Shown here piece after piece: positions 1 to 9,051 of a stretch of DNA of 64,000 nt (position 1 is its first letter; every line of letters begins with the position of its first letter). The position numbers were made by a program, and so were the translations under genes. The stretch comes from Parabacteroides sp. TM07-1AC (lineage in GTDB: Bacteria; Bacteroidota; Bacteroidia; Bacteroidales; Tannerellaceae), in the NCBI RefSeq assembly GCF_003480915.1, contig NZ_QUKD01000001.1, positions 1,040,973 through 1,104,972 on the forward strand, in the 5' to 3' direction. The notes under the pieces are model-generated. The model was not told the origin of the DNA. It searched no databases and saw nothing but the letters and a program-made list of their open reading frames with translations.

Positions 1-193
1 GACGAACGATCGAAGCATGTTCAAGCATGGAACCTTTCACCGCACTTTCAAGGGCGAAGTCAAGCGTATGCAATTCCACACCCGCCAGGCGTCCGATTTC
101 CAGTTCCAGTTCTTCGACGGCTTCCGAATGACGATTGCGCGCCTGTTCCTCTGCCAGCTCGACAATACTTTGAGCAATAGACATTTCATGCAT
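1..193 (-). CDS. hypA: HypA, hydrogenase nickel-insertion metallochaperone (partial, N-terminal part)
   Basis: The reverse strand reads MHEMSIAQSIVELAEEQA and continues to the left edge of the window, so about 64 N-terminal residues are present and the zinc-binding C-terminal part is missing. The MHE start is diagnostic: in HypA the N-terminal amine and His2 bind the nickel that is delivered to the hydrogenase large subunit. The ATG at 193 overlaps the end of hypF by 8 bases, so the two genes are probably translationally coupled. HypA normally works with the GTPase HypB, which is not in the window and may lie further left. The call rests on the N-terminus and the hyp context. Confidence 0.9.
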   Translation of the reverse strand, partial: MHEMSIAQSIVELAEEQARNRHSEAVEELELEIGRLAGVELHTLDFALESAVKGSMLEHASIVR

Positions 194-2462
194 AATCAGT
201 ACTATTTTTTCGGGAAGCGGCAATCGCCAGCTGGCCAACGGCAACTCCCCCATCATTACAAGGTATACGGCCCGGGACATACAAAGGAATGCCCTCATCC
301 GCAAATAAACGCTGCAACTGTTCCGTCAACCGTTTGTTTTGAAAACAACCGCCGGAAATGATTACCCGGGTCGCACCGGTTTGTCGCAGATGACGTTTAG
401 CTTCCGCCAGCAGAAGAAAAGCCATTGTATTATGGAACTTCGCCGCTATATCACAGACAGAGACTCCGGAAGCCAGATCATCCAGCACTCCTTCAAATAA
501 AGGACGGAAAGAAACAACCTCTTCTTTTATCAGAACCGGATAATGTGTCGATTGTTCACTTCCCGCCGCCTGTTCCAACCGCACCGGGGCTTCCCCCTGA
601 TGCGTCGACACATCACAGAGACCAAGCAGCGAAGCGACGGCATCAAACAACCGGCCCGCACCGGATGTATAAGGTGTATTAATACCCTTTTCCATCATGG
701 TTGTCAGCAGCCGGATTTTATCAGCGCCTATCCGTTCAGTAAATCCTTCCGGAAAGCAGGCGGAGCTTCCCCGATAATGCCATAAATAAGCTACAGCCAT
801 CCGCCAGGGTTCTAAGGCTGCCTTATCGCCGCCGGGTAAAGGTACATATTCAAAGTGCGACAGGCGGCTATACGCTTTCCGGTCACAGAGGAAAAACTCT
901 CCTCCCCAGACTTTCCCGTCATCTCCTAATCCGGTCCCATCCAATACGATGGCAACGACTTTTTCATGCAAACCATGTTCCAGCATACAGGCGGCAGCGT
1001 GGGCATGATGATGCTGTACCTTCAGCAAAGGCAATCCGGAACGTAGCGCTATACGTTCTGCCTCCCGGGAAGACAGATAATCGGAATGCATGTCGCATAC
1101 AAGCACAGAGGGAGTAAAACGGAAAAGATGCCGGAACCGTTCCATCGACTCTGTATAGAAACTGTAAGTTTCCCAGTTCTTCAAATCACCGATATACTGG
1201 CTTTGCAAAACCGTATCCCCTTTCCCCAGGGCAAACGTATTCACTTTCTCCGCACCAAAAGCCAGGATACCTTCTACCGGTATATCTGCAAAGAAAGGTT
1301 CCGGCACATAGCCCCGCGAACGACGGATCAGACAAGGTTGACCTCCGCAAACCTGTAAAACCGAGTCGTCCACCCGGTTATGAATATCCCGGTTGTGATG
1401 GAGCAGCAAGGTGACTTTACCGGACAGCTGTTCTTCTGCCTCAGCGGGTGTTATAGCAATCGGGTAATCGCTCAGGTTTCCACTGGTCATCACCAAAGCC
1501 GGAGTATCCAGGGCTTCAAACCAGTCATAATGCAGCGGCATATAAGGCAGCATACAACCCAATGTCTGCATATCACGGTTTATATCGGCTGCCAGCCTTT
1601 TCTTTTGTTGCAGCAACACGATCGGACGCCGCCAGGAAAGCAGGCAATCTTCTTCGACCGGATTGACTGCTGCATATCGCTTCAACTGTTCCATGTCACG
1701 GAACATAACGGCAAAAGGCTTGCTGTCACGTTGTTTTATCATCCGCAAGCGGGTTACAGCCTGTTCATTCAAAGCATCGCATATCAAATGATAGCCGCCG
1801 ATACCTTTCGCAGCAATCACTTCACCTTCCGCAAGCAGGCGAACGGACAGGTCCAGCAATTCAGGATAGTTATCTATCTTTACATTATTATATATAGCAT
1901 AATAAAAAGGCCCGCAATGATTACAGGCCACAGGTTGTGTATGAAAACGCCGGTCGCTGACCGTCGTATATTCTTTCCGGCAATCCGGACACATGGCAAA
2001 AGCCGACATAGTCGTTTGATACCGGTCGTAAGGCAGATCACGGATGATTGAAAAACGGGGACCGCAATGCGTACAATTGATAAAAGGATATCTCAGGCGA
2101 TGCGGTTGTACCTTTCTGTCATGAAGGCATTCGGAACAAACGGCAATATCAGGCGCCACCTGCGTCACTTCTTCCGAATCGGAGTGGCTGGGAATAATGG
2201 TGAAACCGGTATATCCGCCGGCTTCCCGCTCCGTTTCCGAAACCTGTATGCTATGGATAAAAGCGACCGGAGGATGTTCTTCTCTGATCCGGGAAATAAA
2301 TACCTCCTGTTGCTCCGGTGTCAGAACAGCATGAATGCAAACACCGTTATTCCGGTTATCCACCTCCCCTTCTATCCCCATTTCACTGGCTATACGATAG
2401 ATAAACGGACGAAAGCCAACCCCTTGCACCAATCCACGGATTATCAATTTTGATATCTTCAC
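186..2462 (-). CDS. hypF: HypF, carbamoyltransferase for [NiFe]-hydrogenase cyanide ligand synthesis
   Basis: HypF makes the carbamoyl group that becomes the CN ligands of the NiFe active site and passes it to the C-terminal cysteine of HypE. Domains in order: an acylphosphatase-like start (GLVQGVGFRPF), two zinc-finger halves with CSEC, CTHCGP, CPDC and CNHCGP, a YrdC-like domain, and a Kae1-like C-terminal domain with VQHHHAHAA and LDGTGLGDDG. The open frame extends upstream to 2555, but the GTG at 2462 is preferred. Family members begin at about KISKLIIRG, a purine-rich AAGGAAGG precedes the GTG, and a near-perfect promoter lies at 2486-2517 inside the longer frame. The protein is then 758 residues. 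hypA follows with an 8-base overlap. Confidence 0.96.
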   Translation of the reverse strand: MKISKLIIRGLVQGVGFRPFIYRIASEMGIEGEVDNRNNGVCIHAVLTPEQQEVFISRIREEHPPVAFIHSIQVSETEREAGGYTGFTIIPSHSDSEEVTQVAPDIAVCSECLHDRKVQPHRLRYPFINCTHCGPRFSIIRDLPYDRYQTTMSAFAMCPDCRKEYTTVSDRRFHTQPVACNHCGPFYYAIYNNVKIDNYPELLDLSVRLLAEGEVIAAKGIGGYHLICDALNEQAVTRLRMIKQRDSKPFAVMFRDMEQLKRYAAVNPVEEDCLLSWRRPIVLLQQKKRLAADINRDMQTLGCMLPYMPLHYDWFEALDTPALVMTSGNLSDYPIAITPAEAEEQLSGKVTLLLHHNRDIHNRVDDSVLQVCGGQPCLIRRSRGYVPEPFFADIPVEGILAFGAEKVNTFALGKGDTVLQSQYIGDLKNWETYSFYTESMERFRHLFRFTPSVLVCDMHSDYLSSREAERIALRSGLPLLKVQHHHAHAAACMLEHGLHEKVVAIVLDGTGLGDDGKVWGGEFFLCDRKAYSRLSHFEYVPLPGGDKAALEPWRMAVAYLWHYRGSSACFPEGFTERIGADKIRLLTTMMEKGINTPYTSGAGRLFDAVASLLGLCDVSTHQGEAPVRLEQAAGSEQSTHYPVLIKEEVVSFRPLFEGVLDDLASGVSVCDIAAKFHNTMAFLLLAEAKRHLRQTGATRVIISGGCFQNKRLTEQLQRLFADEGIPLYVPGRIPCNDGGVAVGQLAIAASRKNSTDYA

Positions 2463-2485
2463 CCTTCCTTGTTTTACAGTCCGAA

Positions 2486-2517
2486 CAAATATAGAGGGTT
2501 TACCCATAATAAACAAA
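2486..2517 (-). promoter_or_regulatory. Bacteroidetes-type promoter of hypF-hypA
   Basis: On the reverse strand TTTG (2514-2517) is followed after exactly 20 bases by TATATTTG (2486-2493), matching the -33/-7 consensus of Bacteroidetes sigma factor. Transcription would begin near 2480, just upstream of the GTG at 2462, which supports that start for hypF. Confidence 0.75.
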
Positions 2518-2605
2518 CCATCCATCCGGCAATGCCGATAATTTTTATTTATCACTTAATAGATAATATGTATCATTTAACACATCTTTTCCCGAACATA
2601 TTGGT

Positions 2606-2613
2606 TACTTTTG
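2606..2613 (+). promoter_or_regulatory. Candidate -7 box of the hypCDE-hyaABCD operon
   Basis: TACTTTTG matches TAnnTTTG and lies 28 bases upstream of the hypC ATG. I see no clear TTTG at the -33 position, so this is weaker than the divergent hypF promoter. The two promoters lie about 100 bases apart and would transcribe the two halves of the hydrogenase locus in opposite directions. Confidence 0.5.
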
Positions 2614-2641
2614 GAGTTGTTAATAAAAAACAAATAAGCTT

Positions 2642-2869
2642 ATGTGTCTGGCTGTTCCTGGTAAAATAGTAAATATAGACCGTTCGGTGCCTGATCTGGC
2701 AATGGCTAAGGTCGATTTCAGCGGTATTACGAAAGACATTTGCATCCAATGGGTGGATGCAACGGAAGGCGATTATATACTCGCCCATGCGGGTATGGCA
2801 ATATCTGTCGTCAATGCCCGGGAAGCCGAAGAGACGCTGGAGGACCTGAAAAAATTGGAACGCATATGA
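2642..2869 (+). CDS. hypC: HypC, hydrogenase assembly chaperone
   Basis: A 75-residue protein of the HypC/HybG family. It starts MCLAVPGKIV; Cys2, exposed after removal of Met1, binds iron and the large-subunit precursor. HypC forms the HypCD complex on which the Fe(CN)2CO unit is built. The length and the AHAGMAISV segment are typical. Its stop overlaps the hypD start (ATGA), so translation is probably coupled. It is the first gene of a seven-gene operon. Confidence 0.97.
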   Translation: MCLAVPGKIVNIDRSVPDLAMAKVDFSGITKDICIQWVDATEGDYILAHAGMAISVVNAREAEETLEDLKKLERI

Positions 2870-3948
2870 AATATGTCGACGAATATCGGGACAACGATCA
2901 GGTGCAGGCGCTCGTCCGCGCCATCCGGAAAGTAACGACCCAACCGTGGCATATTATGGAAATATGCGGCGGACAGACACATGCCATCGCCCGTTATCGT
3001 CTGGAAGAAATGTTGCCGGAACAGGTCCGCCTGCTTCATGGTCCCGGTTGCCCGGTCTGCGTCACACCGGTTACTCTGATAGACCAGGCTTTGGAATTAG
3101 CCAAACGTTCCGATGTCATACTGGCTTCTTTCGGAGACATGATGCGTGTGCCGGGGACCAACGAAGATTTGTTACAGGCGAAAGCACGCGGAGCAGACAT
3201 CCGTATGCTTTATTCTCCACTCGACGCAGTCAGACTGGCGGAGACAAATCCCGGAAAGGAAGTTGTCTTTTTCGCCATAGGTTTTGAAACGACAGCTCCC
3301 GTCCACATGATGGCATTGAAGGAAGCACAACGGAAGAAACTATCCAATTTCTCTTTACTGACCTCACTGTTCACCGTCCCGCCCGCCATAGATGCGATCC
3401 TTTCCGATCCGGAAAGTAAGGTAGACGGCTTTCTGACAGCCGGTCATGTATGTGCGATCACCGGAAATTCAGCTTACCATCAATTAGCTCAAAAATATAA
3501 TACACCGATGGTAGTCACCGGTTTTGAGCCGGTCGACCTGCTGCTGGGTATTTACCGTTGCCTGCTACAGCTGGAGAACGGAAGCTATTTTGTAGAAAAT
3601 GCCTACCGCCGTGCCGTACCGGAAGAAGGGAATCCGGCTGCCCGTACTTTAATGGACGAAACACTTGAACCATGCGATCAGGAATGGCGCGGAATCGGTG
3701 TAATTCCCGGCAGCGGTTTACAATTGAAGAAAACATATGCAAACTATTCCTCTCGGGAGAAATTCCAGTTTCTTCCGAAAGAAACTAAAATTTCATCCGA
3801 ATGTATTGCCGGAGACATCATGAGAGGTGTGAAGCAACCGTCCGACTGTCCTTTCTTCGGAAAGGCTTGTTCACCGGGACATCCGGTGGGAGCACCGATG
3901 GTTTCATCGGAAGGAGTTTGTGCTGCATACTATAAATATAGGAAATAA
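2866..3948 (+). CDS. hypD: HypD, Fe-S scaffold for the Fe(CN)2CO cofactor
   Basis: A 360-residue HypD. It has the redox-active cysteines in CGGQTHAI (about residue 34) and GPGCPVC (about 62 and 65), and a cysteine-rich C-terminal part (CAITG, CIAGDIMRG, CPFFGKAC) that binds the 4Fe-4S cluster. HypD with HypC receives cyanide from HypE and carries the iron-ligand unit to the large subunit. A longer frame reaches back to 2740 but lies inside hypC; the ATG at 2866, overlapping the hypC stop, gives the family N-terminus. The stop overlaps the hypE start by one base. Confidence 0.97.
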   Translation: MKYVDEYRDNDQVQALVRAIRKVTTQPWHIMEICGGQTHAIARYRLEEMLPEQVRLLHGPGCPVCVTPVTLIDQALELAKRSDVILASFGDMMRVPGTNEDLLQAKARGADIRMLYSPLDAVRLAETNPGKEVVFFAIGFETTAPVHMMALKEAQRKKLSNFSLLTSLFTVPPAIDAILSDPESKVDGFLTAGHVCAITGNSAYHQLAQKYNTPMVVTGFEPVDLLLGIYRCLLQLENGSYFVENAYRRAVPEEGNPAARTLMDETLEPCDQEWRGIGVIPGSGLQLKKTYANYSSREKFQFLPKETKISSECIAGDIMRGVKQPSDCPFFGKACSPGHPVGAPMVSSEGVCAAYYKYRK

Positions 3949-4994
3949 TGAAGAACGAAGATTTTAGCTGTCCGGTTCCTTTTACCGATACCGATTGTGT
4001 GCTGATGGCTCACGGCGGCGGCGGAAGAATGACACATCAGCTGATAAGCACTGTTTTTTATCCCGCATTCCGCAATCCGTTGCTGGAACAGGATCATGAC
4101 GGCTGTGTTTTCCCCGTACAGGAAGGACGCATGGCCTGTTCGACCGACTCGTTCGTCGTCGATCCGATATTCTTTCCCGGCGGCGATATAGGCGACCTGG
4201 CGGTGAACGGCACAGTAAACGACCTGGCCTGTTGCGGTGCCCGGCCTCTTTATCTGACAGCCGGATTTATACTGGAAGAAGGTCTGCCCCTTGCCGACCT
4301 GCAACGTATCGTCCGCTCCATGCGTAAAGCCGCCGACAAAGCCGGTGTGCAGATCGTTGCCGGCGATACGAAAGTGGTGGAACGCGGCAAATGTGACAAA
4401 CTATTCATCAATACCAGCGGTATCGGAGTGGTACCGGAAGGTATCCGTATCGCTCCCGATCGCGTGCAGCCCGGAGATGCGGTAATCTGTAGCGGCCCGA
4501 TCGGAGTACATGGCATCACGATCCTTTCTGCCCGCGAAAGTCTCGGTTTTGAAACAAATCTGAAAAGTGATACAGTTTCGTTAAACAATATGCTCGCTGA
4601 GTTGTTAAAAAATATAGAGGAAGTCCATGTGCTTCGCGATCCGACACGCGGCGGAGTAAGCGGAACACTGAACGAGATAGCGAATACAGCCCAGGTTGAA
4701 ATCGTTTTAGATGAAGCATCCCTCCCCATACCCGATGCCGTGAAAGGCGCTTCGGAAATATTGGGACTCGATCCGCTTTATATCGCCAACGAGGGATTAG
4801 TGCTGGTTATCCTGCCGGAGAACCGTGCACAAGAGGCATTGGCTGTGATGAAAAACTTTCCGGAAGGAAAGGATGCAACGATTATCGGTCGCATAACCGG
4901 AAAGGACCATGCAATCGTTAAAATGAAAACACTGTATGGCAACTATCGGATCGTCGATATGTTAAGCGGCGAACAGTTACCACGTATCTGCTGA
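3948..4994 (+). CDS. hypE: HypE, carbamoyl dehydratase making thiocyanate-bound intermediate
   Basis: A 348-residue protein of the PurM-like HypE family. It has the AHGGGGRMTHQLI start, the GDTKVVERG motif, and the essential terminal PRIC. The last cysteine accepts the carbamoyl group from HypF, and HypE uses ATP to dehydrate it to a thiocyanate that gives CN to HypCD. The intact C-terminal cysteine argues that the gene is functional. It overlaps hypD by one base, and hyaA begins 28 bases after its stop, so maturation and structural genes share one transcript. Confidence 0.97.
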   Translation: MKNEDFSCPVPFTDTDCVLMAHGGGGRMTHQLISTVFYPAFRNPLLEQDHDGCVFPVQEGRMACSTDSFVVDPIFFPGGDIGDLAVNGTVNDLACCGARPLYLTAGFILEEGLPLADLQRIVRSMRKAADKAGVQIVAGDTKVVERGKCDKLFINTSGIGVVPEGIRIAPDRVQPGDAVICSGPIGVHGITILSARESLGFETNLKSDTVSLNNMLAELLKNIEEVHVLRDPTRGGVSGTLNEIANTAQVEIVLDEASLPIPDAVKGASEILGLDPLYIANEGLVLVILPENRAQEALAVMKNFPEGKDATIIGRITGKDHAIVKMKTLYGNYRIVDMLSGEQLPRIC

Positions 4995-5022
4995 AATAAA
5001 GAAACCAATAAATTACGAAAAT

Positions 5023-6120
5023 ATGGAAAATAAAAGACCTACCGTCTACGAGGAATGCCGGCAAAAAGGCATCACCCGAAGAGATTTCCTGAAATTCTGT
5101 ACCACCATGGCTGCTCTCATGGGACTGGAATCCACGGGCGTGGCCCAGGTTGTCAACGCGCTGGAAACCAAACCGCGCCTACCGATTATCTGGCTCCATC
5201 TCCAGGAATGTACCTGTTGTACAGAATCGTTCATCCGCGCTGCACACCCGATCGTGGCAACGCTTCTACTCGATAAGGTATCACTAGACTATACGGAAAC
5301 GTTAATGGCTGCCGCCGGCGAACAGGCGGAAGCGGCCAAGGAAGAGACGATGAAAAAGTACTATGGTGAATACTTGCTTATGATCGAAGGATCGATCCCG
5401 ACAAAAGACGAAGGTTATTGCTGTGTAGGCGGCAAAAGTGCCCTGCAGATTACTGAAGAGGCGGCAAAAGGGGCAAAAGCCATTATCGCCTGGGGTAACT
5501 GCGCATGTGCCGGTTGTGTACAGGCAGCCAACCCGAATCCTACAGGGGCAAAAGCGATCCATAAAGTAATCAAAGGTAAACCTATTATTAATGTACAGGG
5601 CTGCCCTCCTATCGCAGATGTGATGGCGGGTGTCCTCATCTATATGCTGACTTTCGACCGTATGCCGCAACTCGACGGCCTGGGACGTCCGAAGATGTTC
5701 TACTCCCGCCGCGTACACGATACCTGTTACCGTCGCGCCAACTTCGATGCCGGCCTTTTCGTGGAAAGCTTCGACGATGAAAATGCGAAGAAAGGATATT
5801 GCCTGTACAAAGTAGGATGTAACGGCCCCAGCACTTATAATTCATGCGGTATCATCAAATGGAATGAAGGAACCAGCTACCCGATCCAGAGCGGCCATCC
5901 CTGCCTGGGTTGCAGTGAAGAGAATTTTTGGGATAACAGTCCGTTCTACAAACGAATGCCCGATGTTCACGGTTTCGGCATCGAAGCAACGGCAGACCAG
6001 ATCGGTCTTGCCCTGGGAGCCGCCACAGCTGCCGGTATTGCCGTTCATGCCGTAGCGACCAATATCCGTAAGAAAGAACTGATCGATAACGAAGAACCGG
6101 AAAGTAAATCTAACATCTAA
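5023..6120 (+). CDS. hyaA: [NiFe] hydrogenase small subunit, Tat-exported, membrane-anchored, with extra proximal-cluster cysteines
   Basis: This subunit carries the Fe-S relay of a periplasmic, membrane-bound uptake hydrogenase. It has a twin-arginine signal (RRDFLK at 19-24, then a hydrophobic stretch) and a C-terminal hydrophobic helix at about 324-347 that anchors it beside the cytochrome b. Cysteines at 63, 65 and 66 (ECTCC), 160 and 165 (WGNCACAGC) and 194 (QGC) align with Cys17, 19, 20, 115, 120 and 149 of oxygen-tolerant enzymes. Ordinary enzymes have glycine at the equivalents of 65 and 165. Medial and distal cluster motifs (CYRRANFDAG, GHPCLGCSEENFW) are also intact. Length (365) is normal. 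The alignment is from memory of the family, not computed. Confidence 0.96.
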   Translation: MENKRPTVYEECRQKGITRRDFLKFCTTMAALMGLESTGVAQVVNALETKPRLPIIWLHLQECTCCTESFIRAAHPIVATLLLDKVSLDYTETLMAAAGEQAEAAKEETMKKYYGEYLLMIEGSIPTKDEGYCCVGGKSALQITEEAAKGAKAIIAWGNCACAGCVQAANPNPTGAKAIHKVIKGKPIINVQGCPPIADVMAGVLIYMLTFDRMPQLDGLGRPKMFYSRRVHDTCYRRANFDAGLFVESFDDENAKKGYCLYKVGCNGPSTYNSCGIIKWNEGTSYPIQSGHPCLGCSEENFWDNSPFYKRMPDVHGFGIEATADQIGLALGAATAAGIAVHAVATNIRKKELIDNEEPESKSNI

Positions 6121-6132
6121 ATTCCCAATACC

Positions 6133-7854
6133 ATGTCAGAAAGAATCGTCATAGACCCCATCACCCGCATTGAAGGCCATCTACGGGTAGAAGCAGCCAT
6201 CGAAGGCGGCAAAATAAAAGAGGCATACAGTTCCGGTACAATGGTACGCGGAATAGAAAATATTGTACGCAACCGTGATCCCCGCGATGCCTGGGTATTT
6301 GTGGGACGTGTTTGCGGTGTGTGTACTTCCATTCATTCGCTCTGCTCCGTGCGTGCGGTGGAACAGGCGTTGGACATCACCATTCCTCCCAATGCGGAGA
6401 TGGTGCGCAATATTATGGAAGCAGTACTTTACATGCATGACCATACAGTCCATTTCTACCAGTTGCATGCGCTGGACTGGGTCGATATCGTATCGGCTCT
6501 GAAAGCAGACCCGAAAGCAGCAGCCCTCCTCGCCCAGCAACTATCGCCGTGGGCCAAAAATACGGAAGGATATTTCAGAAATACACAGGAACGCCTGAAG
6601 AAATTCGTTGCCAGCGGACAGCTCGGTATCTTCGCCAACGGATATTGGGGTCATCCTGCCTATAAACTGACACCGGAACAGAACCTGATTGCAACCGTCC
6701 ATTATCTGGATGCGCTGGAATGGCAAAAGGAGATAGTCAAAGTACATGCCGTATTCGGTGGTAAGAACCCGCATCCGAACTTCCTGGTAGGCGGTATGCC
6801 GTGCAGCATCGACCTCAACGAAGCAAATGCGATCAATTCCGAACGCCTGGCGCTGGTTAAGCAAAAGCTCCAGGAAGGGAAAGACTTTATCGACCAGGTA
6901 TATATCCCGGATTTGCTGATGATCGCCGAAGTCTATAAAGACGAATGGAGCAAGATAGGCGGCGGCGTAAGCAACTATCTGTCATACGGCGATTTTCCCT
7001 TACATGGGTATGCCGGTATCGAAGATTATCTGAGTCCGCGCGGTATCGTGCTCGACCGTGACCTGAGCAAAGTCCATCCGGTAGATGCCAATTCTCCGGA
7101 AGAAATCAAAGAATATATCTACCACTCCTGGTACAAATATACCGAAGGTGACAAAGCCGGCCTGCATCCGTACGACGGAGAGACAAACCTGGAATATACC
7201 GGTCCGAAGCCTCCTTATAAACATTTGGACGTAGAAGATAAATATAGCTGGATCAAAACGCCGCGCTGGAAAGGCCAGCCGATGGAAGTAGGTCCGCTTG
7301 CCCGCCTGATCGTGGCATACGCTGCAGGCAAAGAACCTCAGAAAACAGCAGTCGATAATGTATTGAAGCAACTGAACCTCCCGGCTGAAGCCCTGTTTTC
7401 CACTCTGGGACGCACGGCTGCCCGCGGAATCGAGACACAGCTGGTTGCCGGCTGGTCGCTCGAATTTTTCGACCAGTTGATGAAGAACCTGGAGAACGGA
7501 GATTCCCGTATGGCGAATCCGGTCATGTGGGAAAACGAGAACTGGCCGAAGAAAGCGCAAGGCGTAGGACTGACAGAAGCTCCGCGCGGTGCACTGGCTC
7601 ATTTTATCGTTATCGAAAACAACCGGGTAAAGAATTATCAGATGGTTGTTCCCACCACCTGGAACGCTTCGCCGAGAGACGAGAACGGAAACTTATCTCC
7701 TTACGAATCAGCCCTGATCGGTACACCGATCCACGATGCCAATCAGCCGCTTGAAATCCTCCGGACGATCCATTCCTTCGACCCGTGCCTGGCTTGTGCC
7801 GTGCATCTGTATGACGAGGAAGGGAAGTATGTGCACCAAATGGATACGTTTTAA
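6133..7854 (+). CDS. hyaB: [NiFe] hydrogenase large subunit (catalytic, NiFe site)
   Basis: A 573-residue catalytic subunit that oxidises H2. The nickel ligands are the two CxxC pairs: RVCGVC (Cys61, Cys64) and DPCLACAVH (Cys552, Cys555). The 15 residues after His558 are the C-terminal extension that the HyaD endopeptidase removes once nickel is in place. There is no signal peptide; it is exported with the small subunit by Tat. It lies 12 bases after hyaA. The S and I in CTSIHSL differ slightly from the common CTGxHA, but the ligands are intact. Confidence 0.97.
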   Translation: MSERIVIDPITRIEGHLRVEAAIEGGKIKEAYSSGTMVRGIENIVRNRDPRDAWVFVGRVCGVCTSIHSLCSVRAVEQALDITIPPNAEMVRNIMEAVLYMHDHTVHFYQLHALDWVDIVSALKADPKAAALLAQQLSPWAKNTEGYFRNTQERLKKFVASGQLGIFANGYWGHPAYKLTPEQNLIATVHYLDALEWQKEIVKVHAVFGGKNPHPNFLVGGMPCSIDLNEANAINSERLALVKQKLQEGKDFIDQVYIPDLLMIAEVYKDEWSKIGGGVSNYLSYGDFPLHGYAGIEDYLSPRGIVLDRDLSKVHPVDANSPEEIKEYIYHSWYKYTEGDKAGLHPYDGETNLEYTGPKPPYKHLDVEDKYSWIKTPRWKGQPMEVGPLARLIVAYAAGKEPQKTAVDNVLKQLNLPAEALFSTLGRTAARGIETQLVAGWSLEFFDQLMKNLENGDSRMANPVMWENENWPKKAQGVGLTEAPRGALAHFIVIENNRVKNYQMVVPTTWNASPRDENGNLSPYESALIGTPIHDANQPLEILRTIHSFDPCLACAVHLYDEEGKYVHQMDTF

Positions 7855-7865
7855 AAAGTATTGCT

Positions 7866-8606
7866 ATGAAAAGTCGTAAGAAACGTCTGAGAGAAGTATA
7901 CGTATGGGAGCTTCCCGTACGTATTTATCACTGGGTAAATGCATTATGTATCGTTATACTTTGTATTACCGGGTTTATCATTGCCGATCCTCCTGCCATA
8001 CTGAATGCATCGGAAGCCTATTTCAGTTACTGGTTCGGAGTGGTCCGTTTCATCCATTTTGTAGCGGCTTTCGTTTTCTTCTTCAACTTCGTGTTCCGCC
8101 TGTATTGGGGATTTGTGGGAAACCGCTTCGCCCGATGGAACAACTTCATCCCGCTAAAGAAATCGCAATGGCAGGAAGTATGGGAAGTGATCAAGGTCGA
8201 TATCCTGATGATAAAGAACAAGCCGGTCGACAGTATCGGGCATAATGCACTGGCAAGCCTGATCTATTTCGGCACGTTCTGGGCATTCCTGTTACAAAGT
8301 ATTACAGGTTTCGGACTGTATGCCAAAATGAGCCAGTCGGTCTTCCCTCAACTGTTTGCCTGGACCATTCCTTTAATGGGCGGCGATTTGATGGCACGCC
8401 AGATCCACCATTTCCTGATGTGGTTCTTTATCCTGTTCGCCATTGTCCATGTATATCTGGTATTCTACCACGATTACATCGAGCAACGCGGTGAAACTTC
8501 CTCTATCATTGGAGGCTGGAAGTTCATTGAAGAAGACATTGCAGACAAGGAAGAGGTTACAGAGACAGCCGAGACAATCACCAAGATCGCGAAGAAACAT
8601 GAATAA
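7866..8606 (+). CDS. hyaC: Ni/Fe-hydrogenase b-type cytochrome subunit
   Basis: A 246-residue membrane cytochrome b with about four transmembrane helices (RIYHWVNALCIVILCITGF, the RFIHFVAAFVFFFNFVFR segment, the YFGTFWAFLLQSITGFGLY segment, and HHFLMWFFILFAIVHVYLVF). Histidines in the first, second and last helices can bind the two b hemes. It takes electrons from the small subunit and reduces the quinone pool (menaquinone in this group, from family knowledge). The acidic C-terminal tail after the last helix is cytoplasmic and variable. It overlaps hyaD by 8 bases. Confidence 0.94.
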   Translation: MKSRKKRLREVYVWELPVRIYHWVNALCIVILCITGFIIADPPAILNASEAYFSYWFGVVRFIHFVAAFVFFFNFVFRLYWGFVGNRFARWNNFIPLKKSQWQEVWEVIKVDILMIKNKPVDSIGHNALASLIYFGTFWAFLLQSITGFGLYAKMSQSVFPQLFAWTIPLMGGDLMARQIHHFLMWFFILFAIVHVYLVFYHDYIEQRGETSSIIGGWKFIEEDIADKEEVTETAETITKIAKKHE

Positions 8607-9042
8607 AACTCTTATATTAGGTGTCGGCAACTTGTTACTGAAAGACGAAGGAGTCGGTATCCACGTGATCCGTGCCCTGGAGAAAGAAACGCTTCCCGCC
8701 CATGTCACCCTGATGGATGGCGGGACGGGAGGCTTGCATCTGATCAGCTGGCTGACGGGTTATGACCATATCATCATGGTAGACGCCACCCTCGACACCA
8801 ATCCGCCGGGAACAGTCCGTCTCATCCGTCCGAAATACGCCAGCGATTATCCTCCCCTAATGAGTGCACACGAAATCGGACTTCGCGACATGATCGAAAC
8901 GATGATCCTGACCGGCGATCTGCCGGAAGTCCATCTGATCGTCGTCTCGGCAGCCAATCTGAATGAAGTAAATATGGAACTGACCCCGGAAGTGGAAGCT
9001 TCCATCCCTGAGGTAATAAAGATCATACGGGAGCTGATATAA
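8599..9042 (+). CDS. hyaD: Hydrogenase maturation endopeptidase (HyaD/HybD/HycI family)
   Basis: A 147-residue protease that trims the C-terminus of the large subunit after nickel insertion. The nickel-sensing residues are in place: Glu17 (LLLKDEGVG), Asp62 (MVDATLD) and His91 (SAHEIG). A longer frame starts at 8443 but is inside hyaC; the ATG at 8599 gives the family start MNKTLILGVGN. It overlaps hyaC by 8 bases and ends the operon. The convergent glpK stop is only 9 bases away, with no hairpin between. Confidence 0.95.
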   Translation: MNKTLILGVGNLLLKDEGVGIHVIRALEKETLPAHVTLMDGGTGGLHLISWLTGYDHIIMVDATLDTNPPGTVRLIRPKYASDYPPLMSAHEIGLRDMIETMILTGDLPEVHLIVVSAANLNEVNMELTPEVEASIPEVIKIIRELI

Positions 9043-9051
9043 GAAGAATGA

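Noticed and set aside
17..361. Forward open frame at the left edge
   Set aside because: It runs antisense to hypA and hypF, both strongly supported by conserved motifs.
1380..2051. 223-codon forward open frame
   Set aside because: Antisense to hypF across its zinc-finger and YrdC domains; no recognisable protein.
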